Of a stretch of 64,000 nt of DNA, positions 54,751 through 64,000 are shown one piece after another. Numbering within the stretch: position 1 is the stretch's first letter; every line of letters starts with the position of its first letter. The translations under genes were made by a program, and so were the position numbers. The notes below the pieces were generated by a model, which had not been told where the DNA came from, made no database searches, and saw only the letters and a list, made by a program, of their open reading frames with translations. The stretch comes from JAUIAI01 sp963732405 (GTDB lineage: Bacteria > Pseudomonadota > Gammaproteobacteria > Burkholderiales > Burkholderiaceae_E), in assembly GCA_963732405.1 (NCBI GenBank), contig CAVSZG010000006.1, positions 1,068,084-1,132,083 on the forward strand, written 5' to 3'.

Positions 54751-56466
54751 ATGACCACGCAGCAAAGCAAACGCGTCAGTTTTCGCGGCAAGGCCGGCTT
54801 CGGCAAGGGACGCCGGACAGCACCGCAGGCCCGCGCCCACATCAAGGCGCTGCTCGCGGACATGCCCCGCCGCCGCGACCTGTTGCTCGAATATCTGCAC
54901 CGCCTGCAGGATGCCGATGGATGCCTGGCCGCCGAGAATCTGGTGGCGCTGGCCGATGAATTGCGCATGGCCCAGGCCGAGGTGTTCGAGGTCGCCACCT
55001 TCTACCATCACTTCGATGTGGTGCGCGAATCCGAGCAGCCGCCCGCGCCGCTCACCGTGCGGGTCTGCGAATCGATCGCCTGCGAAATGGGCGGTGCCCG
55101 CGACCTGATCGACCGCCTGCCTGCCCTGCTCGGCCAGGGCGTGCGGGTGCAGCCCGTGCCCTGCGTCGGGCGTTGCGATCAGGCCCCGGTGGTGGTGGTT
55201 CACCAGCATCCGCTGCATCAGGCCAGCGTGGCGTCCGTACAGCAGGCGGTTCGCGAGGGTAAAACCGCCTGCCCTGTGCCCGATGCGCCCGGCCTGGCGG
55301 CGGCGGTTCAGGCGGGTGCCTACCAGACGCTGGCCGGCATCCTGGCCGATGGGCGCACGCCCGAGTCGCTATACGACACGCTCGAACAATCGGCCTTGCG
55401 CGGTCTGGGCGGTGCGGGCTTTCCGGCGGGCTGCAAATGGCGCATCGTTGCCTCGTTCCCGGGTCCGAGACTGCTCGTGGTCAATGCAGACGAGGGCGAA
55501 CCGGGCACATTCAAGGATCGTCACTATCTCGAGCGTGAACCGCATCGTTTTCTCGAAGGTATGCTGATCGCTGCCTGGGCCACCGGATGCGAGGCCTGTT
55601 ATATCTATCTGCGCGACGAATACGCGGGTGTTCGGGCCTTGCTCGAACGCGAGATCGCCGCCCTGCAGGCCGATCCGCCCCTCACCTCCGATCAATGGGT
55701 CTTGCCGGCGATTCACCTGCGCCGCGGTGCAGGCGCCTATATCTGTGGCGAAGAAAGCGGGCTCATCGAATCGATCGAGGGCCGGCGGGGCATGCCGCGG
55801 CTGCGCCCGCCGTATATCGCGCAAGTCGGCCTGTTCGGTCGCCCCACGCTTGCCCACAATGTCGAAACGCTGCTCTGGGTGCCCACCATCCTCTCAGAGG
55901 GCGCTGATTCCTTCGCCTCGCACGGGCGCCGGGGACGCCGTGGACTGCGCAGTTTTTCGGTCTCTGGCCGGGTCCGGGATCCCGGCGTGAAGCTGGCGCC
56001 AGCCGGTATCAGTCTGAACGAGCTCATTGCCGAATACTGCGGCGGCATGGCCGACGGTCATGCGCTCTACGGCTATCTGCCGGGCGGGGCATCGGGCGGC
56101 ATCCTGCCCGCGTCGCTGGCCGACGAACCGCTGGATTTCGACACCTTGCAAAAGCATGGTTGCTTCATCGGATCCGCCGCCATCGTGGTGTTGTCCGATC
56201 AGGACAGTGCGCGGGCCGCGGCGCTCAACCTGATGCGCTTTTTCCGGCATGAGAGTTGCGGGCAATGCACGCCCTGTCGGGTCGGAACCGCCAAGGCGGT
56301 CGAGCTCATGATGCAGGAGCAATGGGATACGGGCCTGCTCGACGAATTGTCCGCCACCATGATCGATGCATCGATCTGCGGACTGGGTCAGGCTGCGCCG
56401 AATCCGATGTTGTCGGTCGTGCGTTTCTTCGGTCATGAACTGCAGGCGGAGGCGCCCCATGAGTGA
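54751..56466 (+). CDS. fdhB: NAD-dependent formate dehydrogenase beta subunit (NuoE-NuoF fusion)
   Basis: 571 residues. The first 150 or so are NuoE-like with a [2Fe-2S] site (VRVCESIACEMGG, CVGRCDQAP). The rest is NuoF-like: RGLGGAGFPAGCKWR, the FMN site VVNADEGEPGTFKDRHYLE, AYICGEESGLIESIEGRRG (NAD), and the [4Fe-4S] Cys motif ESCGQCTPCRVGT. It passes electrons from the alpha subunit to NAD+. The arrangement matches Fdh1B of Methylobacterium and needs no separate gamma subunit. ATG 54751 follows CGGAGG; its end overlaps fdhA by eight bases. Confidence 0.93.
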   Translation: MTTQQSKRVSFRGKAGFGKGRRTAPQARAHIKALLADMPRRRDLLLEYLHRLQDADGCLAAENLVALADELRMAQAEVFEVATFYHHFDVVRESEQPPAPLTVRVCESIACEMGGARDLIDRLPALLGQGVRVQPVPCVGRCDQAPVVVVHQHPLHQASVASVQQAVREGKTACPVPDAPGLAAAVQAGAYQTLAGILADGRTPESLYDTLEQSALRGLGGAGFPAGCKWRIVASFPGPRLLVVNADEGEPGTFKDRHYLEREPHRFLEGMLIAAWATGCEACYIYLRDEYAGVRALLEREIAALQADPPLTSDQWVLPAIHLRRGAGAYICGEESGLIESIEGRRGMPRLRPPYIAQVGLFGRPTLAHNVETLLWVPTILSEGADSFASHGRRGRRGLRSFSVSGRVRDPGVKLAPAGISLNELIAEYCGGMADGHALYGYLPGGASGGILPASLADEPLDFDTLQKHGCFIGSAAIVVLSDQDSARAAALNLMRFFRHESCGQCTPCRVGTAKAVELMMQEQWDTGLLDELSATMIDASICGLGQAAPNPMLSVVRFFGHELQAEAPHE

Positions 56467-59203
56467 GATCAATTTCGAACTCGATGGTCGACGCATCAGC
56501 GCCGGGCCGGGTGAAACCATCCTGCAGGCGGCTGCACGCCATGGCGTTGAGATCCCGCATCTTTGTTACACCCCGGGCATGCGTGCCGATGGCAATTGCC
56601 GCGCCTGCGTGGTGGAAATCGACGGCGAGCGGGTGCTGGCACCTTCCTGTTGTCGCCAGCCCGGCGAGGGCATGAAGGTTGCCGCTGGCAGCGAGCGTGC
56701 CCGAAAGTCGCAGCGCATGGTGCTGGAGTTGCTGCTTGCGGATGCGCCAGCCGCTGCGCATCGCGACGATTCGGAACTGACCACCTGGTCGAACTGGCTG
56801 GCCCGCGAGACCGGCCGACCGCTCACCTCGCGATTCCCGGCGCGCGCGCAACCGGCGCCCGACTCGTCGCATCCGGCCATGGCAGTCAATCTGGATGCCT
56901 GCATCCAGTGCGGGCGCTGCGTGAGGGCGTGTCGCGAAGAGCAGGTCAATGATGTGATCGGCTATGCCTGGCGCGGTGATCATGCCCGGATCGTGTTCGA
57001 TCTGGATGATCCCATGGGCGAATCCAGTTGCGTGGCCTGCGGCGAGTGCGTGCAGGCCTGTCCGACCGGCGCGCTGATGCCCAAGCTGCCCGGTACCGGG
57101 TCCATTGCGCCGCGTCAGGTCGACAGCAAGGTGGATTCGCTCTGCCCGTTCTGCGGCGTGGGCTGTCAGCTCACCTGGCATGTGAAGGACAACCGCATCG
57201 CTTATGTCGAAGGGCGTGACGGTCCGGCCAATCATGGCCGGCTCTGTGTCAAGGGGCGCTTCGGATTCGATTATGTGAGCAGTCCCGACCGCCTCACGGT
57301 CCCCTTGATCCGCCGTGACGATGCGCCCAAGCGCCTGGATTTCGACCGGGTACCGGCCAACTGGCGCGATGACTTCCGGGAGGCGAGCTGGTCGGAAGCG
57401 CTGGACCGGGCGGGCCTCACACTGGCCCGGATTCGTGATCATCACGGGCCGCGCGCACTGGCTGGCTTCGGCTCGGCCAAGGGCAGCAATGAAGAGGCCT
57501 ATCTGTTCCAGAAGCTCGTGCGCACCGGCTTCGGTTCCAACAACGTCGATCATTGCACGCGGCTTTGCCATGCCTCGTCGGTGGCCGCACTACTCGAGGG
57601 CATTGGTTCGGGTGCCGTGTCCAATCCGGTCGGTGATGTGCTCAAGGCCGATGTGGTGCTGGTCATCGGGGCGAATCCGACCGCCAATCATCCGGTTGCG
57701 GCAACCTTCATCAAGAACGCGGCAGTCAATGGCGCGACCCTGATCGTGGCCGATCCCCGGCGCACCGATCTGGCCAGGCATGCGAGGCATGTGCTGACCT
57801 TCAACCCGGGATCCGATGTCGCGCTGCTCAATTCGATACTGCATGTGATCATCGAGGAAGACCTCGTCGATCATGATTTTGTGGCGGCGCGCACTCAGGA
57901 CTACGATGCCTTGCGCGACAATGTCGCGGCCTTTTCGCCCGAAAAGATGGCCCCGGTCAGCGGCATTGCGGCCGACGAGATCCGACAGGTGGCGCGGCTG
58001 TATGCGAAGGCCAGCGCCGCCATGATCTTCTGGGGGATGGGTGTTTCGCAACATGTGCATGGTACGGACAATGCGCGCTGCCTGATCGCCCTGGCGATGG
58101 TGACCGGGCAGATCGGCCGGCCAGGTACCGGGCTGCATCCGCTCCGTGGTCAGAACAATGTGCAGGGCGCCTCGGATGCCGGGCTCATTCCGATGATGTA
58201 TCCCGACTACCAGAAGGTGATTGATCCGGCGATTCACGATCGCTTCGCGGCCGCCTGGCAGCACCCGCTGGACAGCACACCCGGACTCACCGTCGTGGAG
58301 ATCATGCACGCCATCGATCGGGGCGAGATCCGCGGACTCTACGTGATGGGTGAGAACCCCGCGATGTCGGACCCCGACCTGAATCATGCCCGCGCGTCGC
58401 TTGCCAGGCTGGAAATGCTGGTCGTGCAGGACATCTTTCCGACCGAGACTGCCTATCTGGCCGATGTAATCCTGCCGGCTTCCGCCTTCGCCGAGAAGGA
58501 CGGCAGCTTCACCAATACCGACCGGATCGTGCAACTGGGTCGGGCGGCGCTGAACCCGCCCGGTGATGCCCGCCAGGATCTGTCCATCATCATGGACATG
58601 GCCAGGCGGCTCGGACTGGACTGGCGCTATGACGGGGTCGGCGATGTCTTCGAGGAGATGCGCTCGGTCATGCCGTCGATTGCGGGCATCTCATGGGCCC
58701 GTCTGCAAACCGAAGGATCGGTTACCTATCCCTGCGAGAGTGCCGACGATCCCGGCCAGCCGGTGGTATTCACGGATCACTTTCCGACGGTGTCGGGGCG
58801 CGCGCTATTCAAGCCAGCCAGCCTCGTGCCACCCGATGAACGACCCAGCGACGAGTTTCCAACGGTGCTGATCACCGGCCGCCAACTCGAGCACTGGCAT
58901 ACCGGCGCGATGACCCGGCGGGCCACCGTGCTCGATGCGATCGAACCCATGCCCACGGCCTCAATGAACGGCCAAGACCTCGAACGGCTCGGCGTCAGAC
59001 CCGGGGAGCGGATTGTGATCCGCTCACGGCGAGGCCAGATCGAACTCACCGCGCGGCGCGACGACGGCCTGGGCACGGGTTCGGTGTTCGTACCCTTCGC
59101 CTATGCCGAGGCGGCGGCCAACCGGCTCACCAACGCGGCGCTCGATCCCTACGGCAAGATTCCGGAATTCAAGTTCTGCGCGGTGCGCGTCGAGCGGGCG
59201 TGA
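56459..59203 (+). CDS. fdhA: Formate dehydrogenase alpha subunit (molybdopterin)
   Basis: 914 residues. The N-terminus has a NuoG-like [2Fe-2S] domain (HLCYTPGMRADGNCRACVVE) and ferredoxin-type Cys clusters (CIQCGRCVRACREEQ, CVACGECVQACPTG). A further [4Fe-4S] precedes the catalytic domain (CPFCGVGCQLTWHV). The active-site Cys370 in TRLCHASSVAALLEG shows a Cys, not selenocysteine, enzyme. It uses Mo or W bis-pterin guanine dinucleotide to oxidise formate to CO2. ATG 56459 is selected over the in-frame start at 56366, inside fdhB. Confidence 0.95.
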   Translation: MSEINFELDGRRISAGPGETILQAAARHGVEIPHLCYTPGMRADGNCRACVVEIDGERVLAPSCCRQPGEGMKVAAGSERARKSQRMVLELLLADAPAAAHRDDSELTTWSNWLARETGRPLTSRFPARAQPAPDSSHPAMAVNLDACIQCGRCVRACREEQVNDVIGYAWRGDHARIVFDLDDPMGESSCVACGECVQACPTGALMPKLPGTGSIAPRQVDSKVDSLCPFCGVGCQLTWHVKDNRIAYVEGRDGPANHGRLCVKGRFGFDYVSSPDRLTVPLIRRDDAPKRLDFDRVPANWRDDFREASWSEALDRAGLTLARIRDHHGPRALAGFGSAKGSNEEAYLFQKLVRTGFGSNNVDHCTRLCHASSVAALLEGIGSGAVSNPVGDVLKADVVLVIGANPTANHPVAATFIKNAAVNGATLIVADPRRTDLARHARHVLTFNPGSDVALLNSILHVIIEEDLVDHDFVAARTQDYDALRDNVAAFSPEKMAPVSGIAADEIRQVARLYAKASAAMIFWGMGVSQHVHGTDNARCLIALAMVTGQIGRPGTGLHPLRGQNNVQGASDAGLIPMMYPDYQKVIDPAIHDRFAAAWQHPLDSTPGLTVVEIMHAIDRGEIRGLYVMGENPAMSDPDLNHARASLARLEMLVVQDIFPTETAYLADVILPASAFAEKDGSFTNTDRIVQLGRAALNPPGDARQDLSIIMDMARRLGLDWRYDGVGDVFEEMRSVMPSIAGISWARLQTEGSVTYPCESADDPGQPVVFTDHFPTVSGRALFKPASLVPPDERPSDEFPTVLITGRQLEHWHTGAMTRRATVLDAIEPMPTASMNGQDLERLGVRPGERIVIRSRRGQIELTARRDDGLGTGSVFVPFAYAEAAANRLTNAALDPYGKIPEFKFCAVRVERA

Positions 59204-59233
59204 GTCCGCTTAACGCCGGGCAGGCGCAGGTGG

Positions 59234-60487
59234 TCAGACCGGCAAGACCTTGCCGGTGATGCGCTCGGCCGGCAGATCATGAGCGGCCAGGGCCTGGATC
59301 ACCCGCTCCAGGTGGCTCGAGCCACGAATGCTCAACTGCAATTCCACCTTCACATAACGCACCGGCAGGTCGGCAAACGCCCGCTGATGCGACACCTGTT
59401 CGATATTGGCACCCGCCTCACCGATGATGCGGGCAATGCGCGCGAGCGTTCCGGGTGAATCGGGCGCATTGATTGCCAGCCTGACCAGGCGGTTGCTCCT
59501 GGCCAGTTGGCGTTGCACGATATCCGACAAGGTGAGGCTGTCGATATTGCCGCCGCACAGCACCAGCCCGACCCGTCGACCGGCAAAGCGGGCAGGGTCC
59601 TTCAGCACCGCGGCCAGACCCGCAGCACCCGCACCTTCGACCACCGTTTTTTCGATATCGAGCAGCAGCAGGATTGCCCGCTCGATCTGCGATTCGGAGA
59701 CCAGCAACATGTCGCTGACCAGATCGTTGATGATCGGTACCGTTCGCGAGCCTGGATGCTCCACCGCAATCCCCTCGGCCAGTGTGGGGCCGCCCAGGGA
59801 ATGACCGGCTTCCTGCATGCCCGTGATCGGCAGACCGTGGGCGCTTCGCCAGGCCTGCCAGACGGCCGGAAAGTGATCGGCCTGCACGCCCACGATCTGA
59901 ATATCGGGCTTGATCGCGCGCGCGGCCACTGCCATGCCCGAGATCAAGCCGCCGCCGCCAACGGCGATGACCAGCGTATCGAGATCCGGCACGGCGGCGA
60001 GCATCTCCAGGGCGATCGTCCCCTGGCCGGCGATCACCGCATCATCATCGTAGGGATGCACGATGGTCATGCCGCCCGCCTCGGCCAGCGCCAGCATCGC
60101 CGCGCGTGCCGCACCAAAGGAATCACCGTCGAGCACGACGGTCGCACCGAAGCGCTCAGTGTTCTCGACCTTGACGAAGGGCGTGAAGCGCGGCATCACG
60201 ATCGTGGCCGGAATGCCCAGCCGTTGACAATGCCAGGCCACACCCTGGGCATGGTTGCCCGCCGAAACCGCGATGACCCCGCGGGCTGCTTCCTCGGGCG
60301 TGAGCAACTGCAGCCGGTTCGCCGCGCCGCGCTCCTTGAACGAAGCGGTGAACTGATGGTTCTCGAACTTCAGGAACAACTCGCAACCGGCAATGCCCGA
60401 CAAGGTGCGCGACAGCAGGCAGGGGGTGTTTTCGACCATGGCGCCGATGCGCTCATGAGCGGCGACGATCTGCTCGGCGGTGATCAT
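59234..60487 (-). CDS. Threonine ammonia-lyase (threonine dehydratase) with ACT domain
   Basis: 417 residues: PLP enzyme with SFKERGAANRL (Schiff-base Lys51), AVSAGNHAQGVAWHCQRLG, and VIAVGGGGLISGMAVAAR (phosphate loop). The C-terminal 75 or so residues form an ACT-like domain (LVRLAINAPDSPGTLARIARII). It makes 2-oxobutyrate for isoleucine or degrades threonine; ilvA- or tdcB-type cannot be settled. Not linked to the C1 genes except by position; convergent with fdhA. Confidence 0.9.
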   Translation of the reverse strand: MITAEQIVAAHERIGAMVENTPCLLSRTLSGIAGCELFLKFENHQFTASFKERGAANRLQLLTPEEAARGVIAVSAGNHAQGVAWHCQRLGIPATIVMPRFTPFVKVENTERFGATVVLDGDSFGAARAAMLALAEAGGMTIVHPYDDDAVIAGQGTIALEMLAAVPDLDTLVIAVGGGGLISGMAVAARAIKPDIQIVGVQADHFPAVWQAWRSAHGLPITGMQEAGHSLGGPTLAEGIAVEHPGSRTVPIINDLVSDMLLVSESQIERAILLLLDIEKTVVEGAGAAGLAAVLKDPARFAGRRVGLVLCGGNIDSLTLSDIVQRQLARSNRLVRLAINAPDSPGTLARIARIIGEAGANIEQVSHQRAFADLPVRYVKVELQLSIRGSSHLERVIQALAAHDLPAERITGKVLPV

Positions 60488-60523
60488 GAACGGCGGGTCA
60501 GTCCCGGTCCGGGCGGCCGTTGC

Positions 60524-61216
60524 CTAGGCAATGATGCGCAGGAATTCGACCGAGTAGTCGAGGGTGATGGTCCGCCCGGCCGCCGGATCGAGCACCAGAC
60601 CGGAAAATCGTGCGGATGGGCGCACGCCGCCAAGTGTGGGCAAGGTGCCGCAGAACACCATCGTGCCCGGTTCGATGCTGGTGCCCAGCTGAACCTGCAT
60701 CTGCTCGAGCAAGGTATCCAGCGGCAGAATCTCGGACAATGTCCCCTGCTGGTAGGCGGTTCGTTCGCCACGATCGCTGATCCAGCTCTTGAGCAGGATG
60801 GAATCGGCCGAATTGCGCACCTCGCTCCAGCGCCAGGCGGTCTGGGCGACCGGCTTGGCACAGAGTTGTTTGGCCAGGGCGATACCCGCACGTTCGATGT
60901 CGCGATCGGTATGGTCGGAGCCGACCGTGAGCCAGAGCCCGTCTTCGGCGGCGAACAGCACCGGTTCGACCTCGCCGCTGCTGGCCGGCCCCAGTACCTG
61001 GATCGACGGGCTCTGGGTGACCAGATTGGCCGCGACCCGATAAAAAGTGGGCACAGCCGAGGGCGGCGGGATGCCGAGTTTGTTCAACTCATCGATATGG
61101 TGCTGGACCATGTTGCTGTCCCGGCCCGTCCAGCCTGCGATGATCACCTGGTCGATATCGACCTTGCGATTCTCGATCCGGGACTGCTGACGGCATTCGA
61201 ATTGAAGCTGGGGCAT
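60524..61216 (-). CDS. DUF2848 family protein
   Basis: 230 residues from ATG 61216: QLQFECRQQSRIENRKVDID, VIIAGWTGRDSNMVQHHIDEL, GEVEPVLFAAEDGLWLTVGSD, RDIERAGIALAKQLCAKPVA. These belong to DUF2848, a family related to fumarylacetoacetate hydrolase-like folds and to no proven function. Separate from its neighbours by over 30 bases on each side. Confidence 0.78.
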   Translation of the reverse strand: MPQLQFECRQQSRIENRKVDIDQVIIAGWTGRDSNMVQHHIDELNKLGIPPPSAVPTFYRVAANLVTQSPSIQVLGPASSGEVEPVLFAAEDGLWLTVGSDHTDRDIERAGIALAKQLCAKPVAQTAWRWSEVRNSADSILLKSWISDRGERTAYQQGTLSEILPLDTLLEQMQVQLGTSIEPGTMVFCGTLPTLGGVRPSARFSGLVLDPAAGRTITLDYSVEFLRIIA

Positions 61217-61316
61217 GGACGGGTGTTCCGGTGGAATCGACAGTGAAAGGGTACGGTTTAGCCGGCGGCTAGGCAAGTTGCCGGCTTCGGGCGCGCTGGC
61301 GCGCTGGCCTGTCTGC

Positions 61317-62292
61317 TCAGGGGACGATGATCACCTTGCCGGTGACCTTGCGGTTCATCAGATCATTGAGCGCCTGCGCGCCCTGGGCGAGGGGGTAGCG
61401 TGCCGAGATATGCGGCTTTAGTCTACCCTGACCGACCAGCGCGAACAGGCTGTCCAGATCCTTGGCGAATTGCCCGGGTTCGCGCGTGACATAGTCACCC
61501 CAGAACACGCCCACCAACGAGGCGCCCTTGAGCAGTGCCAGATTCAGCGGAATCCTGGGAATCTCGCCGGCGGCGAAGCCGACCACGAGATACCGGCCGC
61601 GCCAGGCGATGCTGCGAAACGCCTTTTCGGCAAATTCGCCGCCCACCGGATCGTAGATCACATCCGGTCCCTTGCCGGCCGTGAGCCGCTTGATCCCCTC
61701 GCGCAGGTCTTCCTGGCCATAGTTCAGCAACTCATCGGCCCCATGCTCACGGCAGACCGCCAGTTTGTCGGCCGTCGACGCCGCCGCGATCACGCGCGCG
61801 CCCAGCGCTTTGCCGATTTCGATCGCCGCCAGGCCCACGCCACCGGCAGCGCCCATCACCAGCAGGGTTTCGCCGGCCTGCAGGGCGGCCCGGTCGGCTA
61901 TCGCATGCCAGGAAGTGCCATAGGTCAGGGTGAATGCAGCCGCCACGTCGAATCCGATACCCTGCGGGATCGGGATCACCTTCTTCGCGGCCACTTTCAC
62001 CCGCTCGGCGAATGCGCCATGTCCGCTCGAGCCGATCACCCGGTCACCGGGTTTGGAAACGCCGGACATTCGCGCCGACCTGGCTGATCACGCCGGCCAG
62101 TTCCGCACCTGGCGCAAACGGCAGCTCGGGCTTGAACTGATACTTGTTCTGAATGATCAGCACATCCGGGAAGTTGGCGCCGGCGGCCTTCATGTCGATG
62201 ATCACATCATCATCACCCGGCACCGGATCATCGACATCCCGATAAACCAGTGTATCGGGCAGTCCATGACTCTCGCAAAGCAGGGCCTTCAT
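61317..62292 (-). CDS. NADPH:quinone oxidoreductase (MDR family), with an apparent +1 frameshift
   Basis: About 324 residues after correction. The N-terminal half reads MKALLCESHGLPDTLVYRDV to LAGVISQVGANV. The rest, GDRVIGSSGHGAFAERV, AGETLLVMGAAGGVGLAAIEI (NADPH site) and DVIYDPVGGEFAEKA, is in the next frame. Dropping one G at 62055-62056 gives NVRRFKPGDRVIG, as in the family. No structural zinc cysteines, so QOR-type. The start overlaps the EamA stop by four bases. Confidence 0.88.
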
Positions 62293-63213
62293 TGGGCATC
62301 TCCATCGGATCTCGGGTCAGCCCGGGATTGTAGGGGATGCTTTGCCTGGCGCTCGCGCTGCGCAATCCAGATCGTCACGCCGATGATCAGTGCCCCCCCG
62401 ATCAGTGTCGAGGTGGTCGGAACGTCGCCAAACACGATAAACCCGAGCAACGAGGCCCAGATCAGGTCGAGGAATTTGACCGGTTGCGAGGCCGAGATAT
62501 CGGCAACCACGTAGGCGCGGGTCAGGCACCAGTGGCCGGCTGTGCCCAAAAGGCCAGTGACGATGAACAAGGCCCACTGCAGCAGTGTCGGATCGGCCCA
62601 GAAATACCAGCCGAAGGGCGCCGCAATCAGCGAAACCGTCAATGATTGCCAGAACACGATGACCGACGGCTTGTCGTAGCGGGTCAGCGCCTTGGCGATC
62701 AGAAACGAAATGGCGAACATGGGCGAGGAGCCCAGCATGATCGAGCGAATACGTGAAGTCGGCGTCGGTGCCGGTCAGCCTCGGCCAGACGATCACCAGC
62801 ACGCCCGCAAATCCGCCGAGCACGGCAATCCAGCGCGCCGGCTGCATGCGTTCGCCCAGCACCAGCGCCGCGCCGAGCAGAATGAAAATCGGCGCCGTGA
62901 AACCCAGTGCGGTTGTGTAGGCCAGCGGCAGGTGGGGCAGGGCGACGAACCACAGGCCCAGACCCATGGTGTGGGCGATACCACGGGCCAGTTGTCCGCC
63001 CAGCGTGTTGGTGCGGAAATTACCGATGCCCTGACTCAGCACCAGCGGCAGCATCACCAGCAGACCGCTCGAATAGCGAAGGAACAGGGTCTGGATCGGA
63101 TGCAGCTCAAGACTCAGTCGGCGCATCAAGGCATTGAGCACACCGAACAATGCTCCGGCCGCCGCGGCCCAAAGCATTCCCTGCAGCGCCGCGCTGCGCG
63201 CCGGGCCGGTCAC
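62289..63213 (-). CDS. EamA/DMT-family transporter, with an apparent +1 frameshift
   Basis: Ten hydrophobic segments over about 307 corrected residues: MLWAAAAGALFGVLNALMRR and LPLAYTTALGFTAPIFILLGAA in the first half; IVFWQSLTVSLIAAPFGWYF and GGALIIGVTIWIAQ in the second. Two EamA repeats in different frames meet near 62742-62750; removing one base gives FTYSLIMLGSSPMFAIS. Substrate unknown. Confidence 0.86.
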
Positions 63214-64000
63214 GGCTTGCCGCGCAGCGTTTGCAGGAACTCCCGGTCGGGATAGCCCGTTTCGGGCAGACTGAGCCGGCGCTGCTCGGCGCGCACGCCC
63301 TCGCGCGTGGCCGGACCGACAATACCGTCCACCGGGCCGATCTCATGACCCCGGGACAACAGCAACTCCTGCAACTCGCGACTCTCGGCGCGGTCAAGCG
63401 AGTCGTCCACGCTCGGCCAGGGCGTGATGAAACCCGGTTCGCCGCGAATCCGGTCGGCCAGATGCAGCACTGCCAGCGAATACTTGATGGACGGGTTGTA
63501 CGCGTAGGCCGCATCGAAGTTTCGGAAGACGACGAACGCCGGGCCGGCGGTCACGGCCGGGCGGATCAGTGCGGCACGGGTTTGTGGATCGATGGCCGCG
63601 AGCCGGTGCTCGGCCCGATCGTCGATACCGCGCACACCGGCGGCGCGCCATGCCGACAAGGCCTTACGATCGGTCCGGCTGTCCGCATGTGCGAGCACGT
63701 CGGCCGGCAGACTGACTTCGATTCCCCATTCCTGCCCGCGCTGCCAGCCCGCTTTCTCGAGATAGGCGGCTGTTGAGGCCAGGGCATCGGGCAGGCTGCC
63801 GATCAGGTCGCGACGACCGTCACCATCAAAATCGATCGCCACCCGCTGGAAGGTGGTGGGCATGAACTGGGTCTGGCCGAAGGCGCCAGCCCAAGATCCG
63901 GTGAGCGACTCGGCGGTGTTGTCACCGCGGGCAATCACTTGCAGCGATGCGATGAATTCGCGACAGCAATCAATGAGACGGTTAAGGTACGCAACATAAC
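63210..64000 (-). CDS. Lytic murein transglycosylase, MltB type (partial)
   Basis: The frame is open to the window edge, so the N-terminus is missing. The catalytic domain segments LTGSWAGAFGQTQFMPTTFQ, VAIDFDGDGRRDLIGSLPDAL and SLAVLHLADRI are typical of MltB; the catalytic Glu lies outside. A C-terminal peptidoglycan-binding domain (ELLLSRGHEIGPVDGIVGPATREGVRAEQ) ends the protein. It cleaves glycan strands of murein. ATG 63938 is internal. Confidence 0.88.
   Translation of the reverse strand, partial: YVAYLNRLIDCCREFIASLQVIARGDNTAESLTGSWAGAFGQTQFMPTTFQRVAIDFDGDGRRDLIGSLPDALASTAAYLEKAGWQRGQEWGIEVSLPADVLAHADSRTDRKALSAWRAAGVRGIDDRAEHRLAAIDPQTRAALIRPAVTAGPAFVVFRNFDAAYAYNPSIKYSLAVLHLADRIRGEPGFITPWPSVDDSLDRAESRELQELLLSRGHEIGPVDGIVGPATREGVRAEQRRLSLPETGYPDREFLQTLRGKP

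Overview
The window is GC-rich proteobacterial chromosome, densely coded, with many ATGA or GTGA stop/start overlaps and no mobile element, CRISPR array or RNA gene that I could find. The order recN-nadK / hrcA-hemH / grpE-dnaK-dnaJ resembles Betaproteobacteria (Burkholderiales), while putA with an Lrp-type regulator and a liv operon carrying a DUF6867 gene is more alphaproteobacterial in flavour. I infer a methylotrophic proteobacterium, possibly Burkholderiales-like, and leave the rank open.

Region 1 (1-9.9 kb): proline and amino-acid use. An Lrp/AsnC regulator is divergent from putA, which is followed by a branched-chain-type ABC transporter (livH, livM, livG, livF, a DUF6867 gene, livK). 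Region 2 (10-22.3 kb): housekeeping and heat shock: recN, nadK, a universal stress protein, a Na+/H+ antiporter, hrcA, hemH, a LysM/BON protein, grpE, dnaK, dnaJ. A good RpoH-type promoter precedes grpE.

Region 3 (22.4-39.1 kb): an almost complete tetrahydromethanopterin (H4MPT)-linked formaldehyde oxidation island. One strand carries the dihydropteroate-synthase-like, DUF447, DmrA-like, kinase, fae, CitG-like, RimK-like, mch, ATP-grasp, mtdB and mptG genes. The other carries fhcB-A-D-C and a pterin carbinolamine dehydratase. Between them is a decayed hisA-like gene, and a SoxYZ-like carrier gene sits among the cofactor genes.

Region 4 (39.1-54.5 kb): lanthanide-type methanol oxidation. xoxF is followed by a cytochrome c gene (xoxG), a XoxJ protein fused to a second copy of that cytochrome, a periplasmic trypsin-TPR protein, two unknown exported proteins, two metallo-beta-lactamase-like 'quinoprotein relay' proteins (one without its metal ligands) and a second SoxYZ-like carrier. 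The maturation genes mxaRS and mxaACKL are adjacent in convergent orientation, with no mxaF or mxaI. folB follows mxaA. Region 5 (54.7-64 kb): an NAD-dependent formate dehydrogenase (NuoE/F-type beta and molybdopterin alpha subunits), then threonine dehydratase, a DUF2848 protein, a quinone oxidoreductase, an EamA transporter and a partial lytic transglycosylase.

Together regions 3-5 encode methanol to formaldehyde (XoxF), formaldehyde to formate (Fae, MtdB, Mch, Fhc) and formate to CO2 (Fdh). Caution: six otherwise intact genes (putA, livM, recN, mptG, a quinone oxidoreductase and an EamA transporter) each contain exactly one surplus base. Three of these share the same 13-base context, which points to systematic sequence error more than gene decay.
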